From: Ganoderma boninense
Taxonomy: Eukaryota > Basidiomycota > Agaricomycetes > Polyporales > Polyporaceae
Assembly: GCA_002900995.3 (NCBI GenBank)
Contig: CM035315.1
Coordinates: forward strand, 853,967-917,966
Direction: 5' to 3'
Length of the DNA stretch: 64,000 nt
Part shown: positions 44,472 through 55,018 of the stretch, piece after piece
Layout: every line of letters begins with the position of its first letter
How positions within the stretch are numbered: position 1 is the first letter of the stretch
Program-made: the position numbers and the translations under genes
Notes under the pieces: generated by a model
The model's database searches: none
The model's input: only the letters and a program-made list of their open reading frames with translations
What the model was told of the DNA's origin: nothing

Positions 44472-45701
44472 ATGCCCAATGCCGAGCCAGTTGTGGCCCC
44501 CACTTCCCCTGGGCCCTCTGACCTGTCAGCTACTCAAAATACTCAGCCTCATGTACCCACGACGTCTCAAGACAAGTTTGTCCAGGCCATACTAGAGGCG
44601 TCAGGAGGCGCTTTGGAGGAGCCATTTGGACTACAAGTGGTCCTACGCCTATTCGTCGAGAGAACTTCAGTAAGTCTTCCCTTTTGAGTATCAGTGTGAG
44701 CGTGTTAACACCTTGTAGCATTCGGTTGAAGGTCTCTTTCAACCTTTGACCGCGCATACCCTCTTTCTTTCCATCTGTCCCTTGATTCCAGCGCGACCTC
44801 TTGTTCTGAGGTTCGATTCTTTCATCGGCGATGACGCCCAAACACCTGGAGCTCCTCTCTGGGCATCGAGAATCCGGGAAACCAACGATTCACCCCTGCA
44901 GCTGGCATGCTCAGGGGACTGGCTCCGGAGCCATGCATGGGGTTGGTCGTATCAGTCGTCTCCGAGGCGTGAGGTTATCGGCTTGCTACGGTTGGCCATT
45001 ATCAAGTACCTGGATATATTTTTGGTATGTTGTATCTTTATCTCCTGGACTATTTAGATTCACTCCATGACCACTTTATGTAGAAGATTCATCGCCATGC
45101 AACACGAGAGCTGAACTTGGTTCGTCCACGGCCTTTACCTCGGCCAACATTACACAATGTGGAGACTGTAGCGGAGAGAGCGGGTGGCATCTGGGTTGAT
45201 TTGGAAGCCTTGCACGATGCAGAGTCGTTGTATTGTCGATTAACAGGCAGATAGCTACACTGCTAGATATATTGTGTTGCCTTAGAATGGATTTGCATGG
45301 TTGCATTCCCCCGGCCTTGCAGGTGGCTCATTCCTTCGCTAGCGTGCATCCACAGCAGGAATCTGTCCAATACTTACTTGGCCGAACCTATTCCTACTGA
45401 ACGTCTTGATGGAACTGGAAAGCACTTGATTGGACTGATGAGCTCTGGACCACTTGACGGGCCTGGAAACGCTGAGGATAGGCGCTGGGATTCCTGGCAA
45501 GTGGTGTCTGTATTTGGAGGGAACAGGGGTGCCACTGCCAGCGCGAATGTAATCCTTGAACTGCAAAATAATATAGCTAGAATATCTCCTCATGTGCATG
45601 GTGGTCAGCATATCTATTTACATAGTAAGCGTGATAAGAATCTAGTGTGTCCGAAAACTTCATGTACGGAGGTACTGGATTCCCGCCGAAAACGGGGATG
45701 A
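44472..45701 (+). CDS. Unknown multi-exon protein, copy B
   Basis: Three clean exons: 44472-44669 (66 codons, donor GTAAGTC), 44719-45024 (102 codons, donor GTATGTT) and an exon from 45084 that stays open to a TGA at about 45699-45701, unless a further intron removes part of 45260-45320. The product starts MPNAEPVVAPTSPGPSDLSA, continues FVQAILEASGGALEEPFGLQ, then LFQPLTAHTLFLSICPLIPA, ending exon 2 with LRLAIIKYLDIFL. Exon 3 gives KIHRHATRELNLVRPRPLPR and ERAGGIWVDLEALHDAESLY. Exon phases are all zero and composition is protein-like, so a real gene is likely. I recognise no family. Its 3' end overlaps the end of the opposite-strand transposase remnant, so the true stop may be nearer 45400. 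Confidence 0.5.
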
Positions 45702-47260
45702 GATAGGCACCGCGAAAGATAGTTTTGATATCAATTACGTCCAAAGCTCGCGCGCCGTCGATGTCTAGATCTGGCTCAACTATCCAAAGCCCTGTCTCCT
45801 CGTCGAGTTCATCATCTATGGCCGAAAACTATTCCACGACTACACAAGACATGTCCTGAGACTCGACCGGAGACGCATCGATCGAAGGGTTACAGAGACG
45901 GAACGAGAAAAACATCCGTCCTCGGGCGACAAGCAGGATGCGAAAGCCACGTTGAGAAGGGCCCAAACGGACATAAACGCAGTCGTATCGAGGAGGGCCC
46001 TTGGGCCACGAAGGAGTGGCTCGGATGTGCTCGCGATGCATGCCGCCGATGCCGGATGGGTCGCTGGGGGCGTATTGCGACCGCAGAATGAAAGACGTGG
46101 ATGGATGCGAGAGGAACATGTTGGAAGCAGAGCGGGGTCATCGGGAATCTCCAAGTCCAGGTTGAGTTTTTGGAAAATGAAGCGCGAGATCAGGAAAGGC
46201 AGCGGTGGTATGTTGACATGTGTTGCGAGGTCGTCAACCAAACGAACGTAGCGTGGCTCTGCACGAAGTTGTGGGTGTCGGTAGGGGACGCAGTAAACGA
46301 TGAGAGAGTACATTCGCGAGGCTTACGTACGAGCACCAAAAAACCACTGACCCTTGGCCCAGAGACAACTCCGTCACCCAGCTCCTCCCCTCCCTGACCT
46401 GATTCCTCCGGTTAGCATCTCCCTTGCCTAGTTCCGTTTGCTGAACGTTTTGATTCGCAGGATGGCCGCGGTGCTCCGGTTCGCGGCTGCCATCTTCGCC
46501 ATTGCGCTCGTCGGCATCCGGATCATTCTCACCCTCGTCGGAGCGGCCTTCGTACGGGTAAGCTTCGTAGCCGAGGTTATCTCTTGCACCTGTAGGGTCG
46601 TGCTCCGGACTGGAGACGCTGCGTTCGGGGTCAGCAGGAGAGGCGTTCGCGAGAGCTTCAGCCGACAAGTATGTGCCGGTGAGCATCCCTCGCGCGTAGA
46701 AGTCTGCACAGGCTACAGTGTGCTTCTCGTTGCGTTGGTTCGTGTGAAACATCTGTCCGAGCGGCGAGGGCTTCGAAGTGGCTGGAGCGTCACCAAGGCT
46801 CCTCGACAGCCTTTATGTGCTTCGCTTCCGTGATGGAGGTGCATAGTCTGTTGGGCGCGCCGAAGTTTCGAATGTGCTGGAGATAATGATGAAGCGAATG
46901 TTGTCGGGGGAGAGGGAAGCCATCCGGACGGACACCGCTCGCCTTGAAGATGGTCCGGTAGTGATGAAAGCGCTGTCGTGCATCCTCCATCTGGCGTAAG
47001 GTAGTCTTTGTGAGGTATGCTCGTCGCGCGAGGTAGCAGAACTCCAGCAAGGCGGCCATGGCTCGAACAACATGCTGAGTGAGTCCTCCCGGACTTTTGC
47101 ACCACTTCTCTGGTTTGACACAGTGCGGGCACTTGAAGCCCTGTAGCTTCTTGGAGGATTTTCGAACTCAGTGCGTGAAGGGAGACGGAGGATGAATGGG
47201 AGGCGAGTCGAGGACTTCGTAGCGGAGGAGTCTCCGAGCATCGCAAAGCTGACGGATGTC
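45577..47260 (-). mobile_element. Internally deleted Plavaka-like (CACTA group) transposase, copy B
   Basis: Pieces of a Plavaka-type transposase lie in order on the minus strand. The N-terminal zinc finger is GFKCPHCVKPEKWC, then SPGGLTQH (about 47170-47080). It is followed at once by late-domain sequence LLEFCYLARRAYLTKTTLRQ, ARQRFHHYRTIFKASGVRPD, FGAPNRLCTSITEAKHIKAV, FHTNQRNEKHTVACADFYAR, then YAPSDPSGIGGMHREHIRAT, and the tail DEETGLWIVEPDLDIDGARA with YADHHAHEEIF before the TAG at 45577. Several hundred residues normally between the finger and the late domain, with the catalytic core, are missing. There is also a TGA after EEPW and at least one frameshift, so the element is dead. Fungal Plavaka elements can carry TET/JBP genes; none is seen here. 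Confidence 0.75.
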
Positions 47261-47527
47261 GATGAGCGAGCACTGGCATAGAGACTGAGTGGGCTGTGCG
47301 GGTTCAGCTACAACCACACAATGTGGCCTAGTAGCTCACCGGTCACCAACTAGTCTGACTTAGCCATGCGCAAGTTGGAGCCAGAATGCACGCACATGGC
47401 TCTCGCCTTGGTAGGACGGCCTAATCAACCCCCCGATCTGAAATCCTATAAGTCAGCAAGTTCCGACGAGTATCGATGCCCCTCGCTCACCTTTTCTGTC
47501 TCTCCTTTCCCTCCACCGAGCCTACCA
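47261..47527. promoter_or_regulatory. Upstream region of the DUF6532-like gene, copy B
   Basis: Short non-coding stretch with a CCTATAAGTC TATA-like candidate at about 47445-47454, some 75 nt before the ATG at 47528. Confidence 0.4.
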
Positions 47528-49679
47528 TGCACTCACCAAAACCTCATTCCACCCTTGTACACCCCGCTATGACTGGTCCTTCTGCTCGTCCTCGCCGCTC
47601 CAACGCCAACACGAAGTCGGCAGCCGTTGTCATCGCTGCCAAGCAAACTCGTCGGTCCTCGGATGACGTGGCTAAGGAAAAGGCGGCTCTATAGGCAAAG
47701 CGTGAGCTCCTCCTTCAACAGCGAGAGGCTAAGCTCGATGCGATCCACAAGCTCGAGCTCGAGCTCGAGGCCAAGGCTCAGCAACATGCGGAGGCCGCTG
47801 CTCATCCCCCTCCTGTCCAATCGGCTACGCCCTCGACAAAGAAGGGGCACATACCGTCGTTAGGTAGCGCGCCATCCTCGGCCACTGCGACTCCCACGCC
47901 TCCATTCCGCGCAACGACTGGCACCAGCGACGGCGTCGGTGCCTCTGGTATGGCATCTGCAGATCGAAAGGTTCAGCCTGGTCGTTCGCGACGGATTACA
48001 CGAGCTGACGTCGAGGCTCACGGTGCGGGTTGGCGTTGGGAACCATGCCGCGAAGGGGAATGCGACGTCCAGTGTCGACGCCGGGACCGTCTCGGGGCCT
48101 AGTGGAGCCAAAAAGCGCAAGTCCGGTGGTGGAGGAGAGCCCAGGTAAGTCGAGCTGAGAACGACGGGGACAACCCACAGGCTTATCCCATGGTACGGCC
48201 ACGGCCGCGGCGGCATTTGCCATCGCTACTGCACCCGTCACGGCCAAGAAGGTTCCAATCGTGTAGACACACGCCGACTATTGATCGATATTGATCGTCC
48301 TCCTCCTCCCGCCCTCTTCCCTCCTCCGGCCGCAGCCACCCCTCTTACCACCACTACTTAGTGCTCCCGTCATTCCGTCCGTCGACTCCACTACGACTAG
48401 AACCACGTTACCTAAGGCGTTTACACCCAGTCGACTGGCACGACTGACCTCGACGACCTCGAAGACAGCCATTCGGCTCTTGTTGAATGCCTCACCGCGC
48501 CTGCGCTCCGGGACGTCGCCGTCAATCCTCTCGGTGACTCTACTAGTGCGGTGAAGACGAAGGTCAGTACTTGAGTAAGCTAGTGTCAATGTAAGAGCTG
48601 GTCCACTCACCTCGAGCATTCTATTGCTAGCTCGAACTTGTCGATGTCGCGGCGCCTCCGATGGCATCACATCCGCAGTGCCACCCGTTCAGGGCAGCGG
48701 TCCATGGACGTTGCGTGATCTCGAGCCCATCCTGGGTCTCTACACTTCACTCTACACCCTCCAGCTCGTCCCTCAGTTGATTGACCTCGCCAGAAATCAT
48801 GCTAGTGCACCGTGGTCCCTCCATGGTCTCGACCTCAAAGGCGCCACCGTGGAGAACCTCGCGAAGGCAATCTGGCCCACACTTACGATCGAAGTTATAC
48901 TTGACCCTCAGTACTCACACCATGTTCCAGGGCAAGCAGAAGCTCTCCGAATATCGCAATGGAGTCGCAAACGAAGCCGTCGATGTTGTCACAGCGTACC
49001 TCCTGTCAAAACGCTTAGACACCGCTGAGGACCGCGCCGAGTACGTTGCCTGGGCCCTCTCACCGGAGGACAATTGGCCTTTCCGGTTTGAGCGCGTCGT
49101 AGAAGTTAGGGACGGAGAAGTCGTAAGTTCATTCTTTAGCCGAGTTGCAAACAGCTCCCTATCTGCTCATCACAACGAGCAGAAGATCCACGGCGCATAT
49201 CAGAGCACGGTCATCTCCCGCACTTTCGCGTATCACCTGAAGCGTATCAACGTGCGTGGTGAGCAGATCCGCGACCACCCCTGCAATGCACTCGCGCTCG
49301 TCACCACTGCCGTATGTCATCCCCTCCGAGTCGTCGATATTTTCTAGAGCTAATTGTCGTTTCAAGGTCGAGTGCGCTTTGAAGATGTGGGCGACAGGGT
49401 CTCTGGTGCATGCCCGCGCTCGCACTGAGGATGCGAAGTTCAGCGAGCGTCTGTGGGGCAAGACCGCGAACGAGTACCTGGGTGGCATCATCGCTCTCAC
49501 TGACGAGCAGTGGGACAACATCCTGGCCGAGGCAGACCTTTGTGCGCACGGCCTAGATGAAAAACTCCGAGGATGAAATCGACGACGAGGACCAGCGCGC
49601 TCAAGCTCCGCCCACCACGGGCCGTGCGATGCTGAAGGATGCGGATCTCGAGGAACTTGAGCTGGCTGGCGAGATCTAG
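47528..49679 (+). pseudogene. DUF6532-like protein gene with in-frame stop, copy B
   Basis: The N-terminus is MHSPKPHSTLVHPAMTGPSA followed by a basic stretch and a coiled coil (AKRELLLQQREAKLDAIHKL), interrupted by a TAG at about 47692-47694. Later exons give PWTLRDLEPILGLYTSLYTL, QLVPQLIDLARNHASAPWSL, then MFQGKQKLSEYRNGVANEAV and NALALVTTAV spliced (intron about 49310-49366) to ECALKMWATG and SERLWGKTANEYLGGIIALT. The ending resembles the DUF6532 domain of Agaricomycetes (A-x-ATA-ALxxW-x-TG...F...Y...L). One A too many in GATGAAAAACTCC diverts the frame; with four A the frame would run to the TAG at 49677-49679. Exon 2 also changes frame near 48000. It is either a decayed, transposon-associated gene or a gene with residual sequencing errors. 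Confidence 0.5.
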
Positions 49680-52262
49680 AGTGCTGAAGAGGTCTCAAAT
49701 GGGTACGTCCAACTCACACGCCTTTCTCTCATCCCCATTCAAACTTCGGAGCCACGCGCCGCTGTCCTCAGCACGTTATTCGAGTCCGAGCATGTCAGAC
49801 TTCCCTCTGCGCATATCGAATCCGCGTCACCTTACACACTCTCTCATAGAACTCTCACCTCTACGTTCCCGCCATCATAATCCCCGTCCTTCCTTTTTGT
49901 GCTTCTGTTTTTCGATATCTGTGCCGCCCGGTAGAGCGGCGGCGAGCGCCGCTCATTTACATTCTCTCACCATCCTCATCCCCTTTCCTTGGCCCTCCTT
50001 AGTTGTCTTTCTAATCATCCCCCTCATTCTTGTGTTGCGTGTGCGATGCTTCCAAATTTGTCATCTTCTGTCATGGCATTCTTACTTTACTACATGTCAT
50101 ATGCTTGCGCTCGCATTTTTATCCTCATTTAGTAGCGCCTCGGGCGTCGCCCGTTTTTGCCCCCTTAGCTTGTCTGATTTCATTACTGAGCACGGTACTT
50201 GGCTATACTTGCCAAATGGATATGACTTGAGCGTCCACCGTTGCCGACTGAACATCTTTGAGCGGGCACTTGAATTACAGATGAACCATATTTTCCAGAG
50301 GCACTGGATTCATGTTAGAAATACTACTGAGTAAGTCTGGTCAATTGATAGAGCGGCCAAGTGGATCGGACAGATTGCTGATGGCAGTCGGGTCCATCTT
50401 GCCCATTGGCACGCCGATTGCTTGTCGCACCTCGAGAATGCAAACCTTGTAGACCGATCTCAGCCCTAGAATAATTTCCCGAGTTCAATTACACCGCATA
50501 ATATAAATTACGGCCATCCAAATACCGTGCTGAAGTGTTCTTGCATGTTCGAGGTGGTGGCCACGGGCCCTGAGGCCTGAGGCAGTGCCCAACATGAGCG
50601 TCAATGGTGCTGCGCCACGGTCGAGGAAATGCCCACATGCACTCCCTCAAACCGCGACCACCATCCTCTTAAGAAGTATGAACTACGCCATCCTCAATCT
50701 GGCGCGTCATGTGTCAGTCTTGTCCCGTCCGGATAGTAAGCAACTTCGGCTACCGACCATTGATTTGTCTAGATTCATCTAGCGCGCTGACATTCAAACT
50801 CTAGCAATGTTAGCTTTTCAGGTCTGACTATCGCCTGCGCATCGGGTGCACGCAAGGCTAGGATGTGAGTCCGGATGCTGGCGATCAGCGTTGGCGGGAA
50901 GGATCTCCCACCCACAGTTGCAATGCCAAGATCCGCGGATCGTAGACGGCCAGTGAACGTTACGAAAAGGCAACGGTGTCGGAAACTGGAGACGTGTGAG
51001 TGCAGTCTATCTGCTACATCCTCTCCTTTGCTACAAGAGCCATGCGGGTCTGTTCGCGCTTCTTCGGTATGGTGGAGTCGTGTAGTCCGCGCGCGAGGCA
51101 ATGGTCGGCGGGCTCGGTTCTACCGCTATGTGTCGGCGATCCCCTTGGCCACTTCTCTGGTTAGAGGTAGTTCCTGCAATGTGTTGTGTCTGTTTCCTGC
51201 TAGATATTTACCTTGTATGACAGACTTGTCTTCGATAATGTGGTCATCTGGACAACATACCCCGACACGGCGCTATCTTGATCCATCGTTTGTCCCCTGT
51301 CGGTGAGTCGTTCAGACCAAATGAAGCTACATGTTCCTAACCCTCTTCTGGCGCTGTACAGTCCCTTCGGTCCAAGGCACGGCTTCAGGCCGAATGCGAC
51401 GAATCAAGGACGCAAGGAGCACAGTCTAAAAAGGTGGCATCGGCGTTCATCCTGGTGGAATTTTCCTGCAGTAAAGCAGGTCAAGATTTCTCTAATCCCT
51501 TGTATCCGGTTTAGACCGAGTGCAATGAGTCGGAGTATGCCAAGCGTTTTCAGCCAATATCTCTGTTAGTGAGTCTTGTGACGACGTTGCCATTCTCCAA
51601 GATGGCGGTAACTATCATGACAACGCTGCGACGATGCGAGCTGTCGACACCGATATGTTAACACTCTCACCACCAGCCTCCAAGCCCATCCCAGAACCGT
51701 TGTCTAACATGAGGAGATTTCCGTACAGGCTAGATAATGCCGGGACTGTTAGCGATACTATCAGTACTCATCTCAGCCCACCCGCCTCCTACGTGTCGTC
51801 CCTTTATCCCATCAAGTCTAGAACAACAACGCCTGTTTGCTACTACCATCACACTCCGATGCGAAGTCCTTCGATGATTCGTTCCGCTGCACGAGTGGTC
51901 CGAGACAATTGGCAGACAGAAGATATTAATTTAGAGAAGAGGGCGTAATGATCGATACATCTGAACCAGAACTTGATGATACCAAAAGGGCATAGCGATT
52001 ACAAAGACGATTCCATACAGCGAGACCGTAAGAATGAGGATGGGAGCATGAGCAAATCGAACGAAGGCAACGATCTGACGTTAAGGGTGCAAGAGCACGA
52101 ACACGGAACATAATTACGTCCGTAAGGCACGGGAAGAACCTGAGATGACGAATGTTCAGAATGACGATGAGCAGGAGGACAATAGCAAATTAACGCGGAA
52201 AGGAGAGATGCGCGACAACACACTGCACCCTGAGTGTTATGTCTGCGATTCACAGAACGCGT
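49680..52262. other. Gene-poor region right of the duplicated block
   Basis: The first 600 nt are pyrimidine-rich and look like a 3' UTR. A hairpin GAGCGGCG-GCGAG-CGCCGCTC lies at 49934-49954. Several open frames exist, the longest at 49639-50334, but none has motifs, splice logic or a protein-like composition. I see no gene that can be supported. Confidence 0.4.
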
Positions 52263-55018
52263 TTAGGAATGTGCGGGGGGCGGGGAGCTCCACATCTCCG
52301 GCTGATCTTCATAACCGATCGGCAAGGACGGCGACGACGAGGATGGCCCCGCACCGTTCTCCTCCTCAATTAGACTGTGTCGCAGCAAGGAGGGCGCCGA
52401 TGAACGAGCAACGGTTGAATGGCCGTTGACGTTGTGCGTACGACTAACCATACGATCAACCGCAAGCCGACCAGGCGGCAGCCAACCAGGCAAGGGACGA
52501 CGCGAGGAACGACCACTCGTCGGCTGACTGTGCGACGACCGACCATGCGAGGAAGTAGGATCGTTCCCCATCCTGCCTCGCCAGGGTGGGATCTGTAGTT
52601 AGGACGTCAGAAACGGTGGAAGGCGGGGCTCTGGAGAAAGACGATCAGAGAGCTTACCTCGAAAGGATCATGGGAAGACGCTAACATGCGCCCAAGCCCG
52701 ATAAGCATATCGTTGGCTTCACGCGACTGCACCGGGTCCTCCTTTTTATCCTTTTCGAAAAAACTGTCCGCGATGTCTTTGTAAATGAGAAGTGTTTCCT
52801 TCTTAAGTTGCCATTCCTGCTGTGTTTGTAGAGAGTACTGGGTCCGGTGCTCATGAACCAACTTGAGATAACGCATATTGTTGTCGAAAGAGTCGTCGTG
52901 ATGGTATGGGGATGTGGGAGAGGGTGCGTCCGTACCATCTGAGGCCATAGACTCCGTGCCAGAGGCTCCGTCGTCGAGGGAACGTCGGTCAAGTGGAAAA
53001 GTGTGCGTTGCGCCTTGAGAGGATGTAGCTTGCTCCTGAGCCGGTATGGGGGCGTTTGGAGGCACCGTACGTACGGGGCCCGGGTGCGCCGACGGGAAGG
53101 CATCACGCGCAGGATGACGAAGCGAGGAGGTGGAGGCTTGCGGGGCGACGTTGGCTACAGGACCGGGGTCGCCCTCTGTCTTCTTCCAGAACGATAAGGA
53201 ATGTCCAAAGGCATTGATGACGTCGTCTTTCCACGCCCCCATGAGCGGGGCTGGCTCTTGTCGAACTGTCCCCGTACAGCGCACTATGGGTAATGCTCGC
53301 AACATAGAAGTTACTGTTACTCACGTGCTTCCTTCCGCAATCCTTCAACGTCATCGGTGGCGGCGCCCTTGGGCCGCCATCGTCTACTCCAGCTCCCCAC
53401 GGTGGTGTGTATGCTGATATAGACGATGTTAGGCTCAATGCTGGCAGAAGCGATAATGGCAACAACGTACAAGTTGAAGACGTCACGGGCAGTTTTGACA
53501 TAAAGAGCGCGCAAAGGCCGCGACTGGGAGGCAGGGTCAGGCAAGACGGGCTGGCCACCCTCTGGTCGACCGTTGTACACCTCTTGACCCACGTCGTAAA
53601 GCTGATCCTCCGAAATCGTACCATCTCTCATGGCTTCAATGATTTCGGGTTGCCGTTTAGCGATTCTGCAGAAAGCCTTGATCATGTCGGTGTTGTTAGG
53701 AGAGATTGTGGAAGGGGTTGCGCCGAGGGGTATATTGAAAACGGGGGCGGTTACGGAAAAGCGAGGGTCGGTGGTACCAGATTCGTATCGCTGAAGGGTT
53801 GAAGATCGGGAGCGAAGATGAGCGTGGCCACTGAGAGGTGTCGGCGGCGGAGCAGGAGGAGCAGTAGTATGCGGACCAGGAACAGGCCAACGAGGGAAAG
53901 CGCCTGTGCTCCTCGATGGGTGGGAGGCCTGGGTGAAGGGCACGTCAAGGGAGACCCCACCCGGGGCAGGCGGCGGAGTTGGGGAGAAACCGCTGGCGGC
54001 CGAAGCCTGGGGCGAAAAAGAGGATGTCGATGACCAGCGGCGGCCGGCAGACGGCTGTGCGAGAGTCGGTGGTTGTTCGATTAACGCCGAAGCAAGTTCC
54101 GAGCTCACGCTCGTGGTGGGGGGCGGTGCAGGGTGGATGGACCAGAGCTCGTCGTTCGGGTCCATAGGATCTTGGGATATTTCGAAGAGTGTGTCGCTAG
54201 GTAGAGGGATAGTACAGCAAACGTTTGAGGACAGCAGGCTCTTTTATTTGCTCGTAGACGAAGGTCCTCACCTCCCGCGGGCCTTTGCAGCGCAAGTTCA
54301 ATGGAAGCCACCAGTGCGGCTCAGCGATAACAAGCCAGTCGTCACTTGGCTCCTCGGCGATCAGGCATTCGACGCCGAGGGAAAGGGTAATTAATCTCCT
54401 CAATTCAGCGAGGACCACTTGTTTCAAAATCCGGAATCTCAGAACAATGTTACAATCCTTCTCGCTTGCGCAGTCCTTACGAAAGCGAAAGTGGGCCCAG
54501 ATATTCTCATTCTTTTTCTTCAGGACTGTAAGGACGAAAGAGGACGGGAAATCCGCTCAAATTTTAGATCGACGTTCCGGCATATGATGCGATGCCATTC
54601 CCGAAGGACCCTACGACGAACTGTCCTGGTGGAAGTCAAGCGTCTCGCTGTGTTCGATATACGGTATAAATCCCTCGTCGAATATTGAGTCTTCCTGTTC
54701 AGATTCACTTAAGTATTTTTGACCGCGATTTTTGACCGCCGTTGACAATATGCCTTGTGGTATATACACTGCAATTAAAAGTGGTAACTCTTCACAAGCA
54801 AACAACGGCAAACGACTTCCTGAGATATCCCAATCTCCTTTCAAATAGTACATGATCATGCACGCGAACTGGTGAAAAGGTGCGGGCTCTGGGTGCGTGT
54901 CGAGGTGGTCTGGGAGGTGGTCGTCAGGGCTCATCCGGATGCATAGGGTTTCCGAAGGTTTCAATGTAATGTCAGGCAGCCGAACACGTTGCAATGAGAA
55001 GGTAGGGTAGCATATCAT
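52263..55018 (-). CDS. Unknown protein, probable five-exon gene of 827 residues
   Basis: Exons 55018-54622, 54525-54223, 54170-53325, 53265-52658 and 52592-52263 have GT-AG borders and introns of 52-97 nt, and join in one frame of 828 codons. The N-terminal part is MICYPTFSLQRVRLPDITLK with PAPFHQFACMIMYYLKGDWD. The second exon has LAELRRLITLSLGVECLIAE. The third begins MDPNDELWSIHPAPPPTTSV, then Ser/Pro-rich low-complexity sequence and a helical stretch (MIKAFCRIAKRQPEIIEAMR). The fourth ends YSLQTQQEWQLKKETLLIYK and IADSFFEKDKKEDPVQSREA. The last exon is Ser/Arg/Pro-rich. No family was recognised. The gene could instead be two: 54197-55018 and 52263-54165. The 31-nt gap between those frames favours one gene. 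The last three exons are the most secure. Confidence 0.5.

Larger units (their letters stand above)
31376..49569. repeat. Copy B of the ~19 kb duplicated block (probable haplotype 2)
   Basis: Starts about ten bases after the gap with CTAGTGAAGCCAC and follows copy A through all genes to GATGAAAAACTC. Beyond this the sequence is unique because copy A has ended. Copy B lacks the 1.3 kb transposon and has extra stretches at about 35275-35320, 37480-37560 and 41837-42137. Most frames broken in copy A are open here, except within about 1.6 kb of the gap. Confidence 0.9.

Noticed and set aside
11847..49569. A true recent tandem segmental duplication
   Set aside because: Both homology edges coincide with a 100-N scaffold join and the differences look allelic. 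Kept only as the less likely alternative.
49639..50334. 231-codon open frame on the plus strand
   Set aside because: It begins out of frame inside the DUF6532-like gene and its product is pyrimidine-derived Ser/Leu/Pro-rich sequence without motifs, as expected of a 3' UTR read as protein.
50336..50420. Possible tRNA-like stretch
   Set aside because: No complete cloverleaf with conserved D-loop and T-loop bases could be built.
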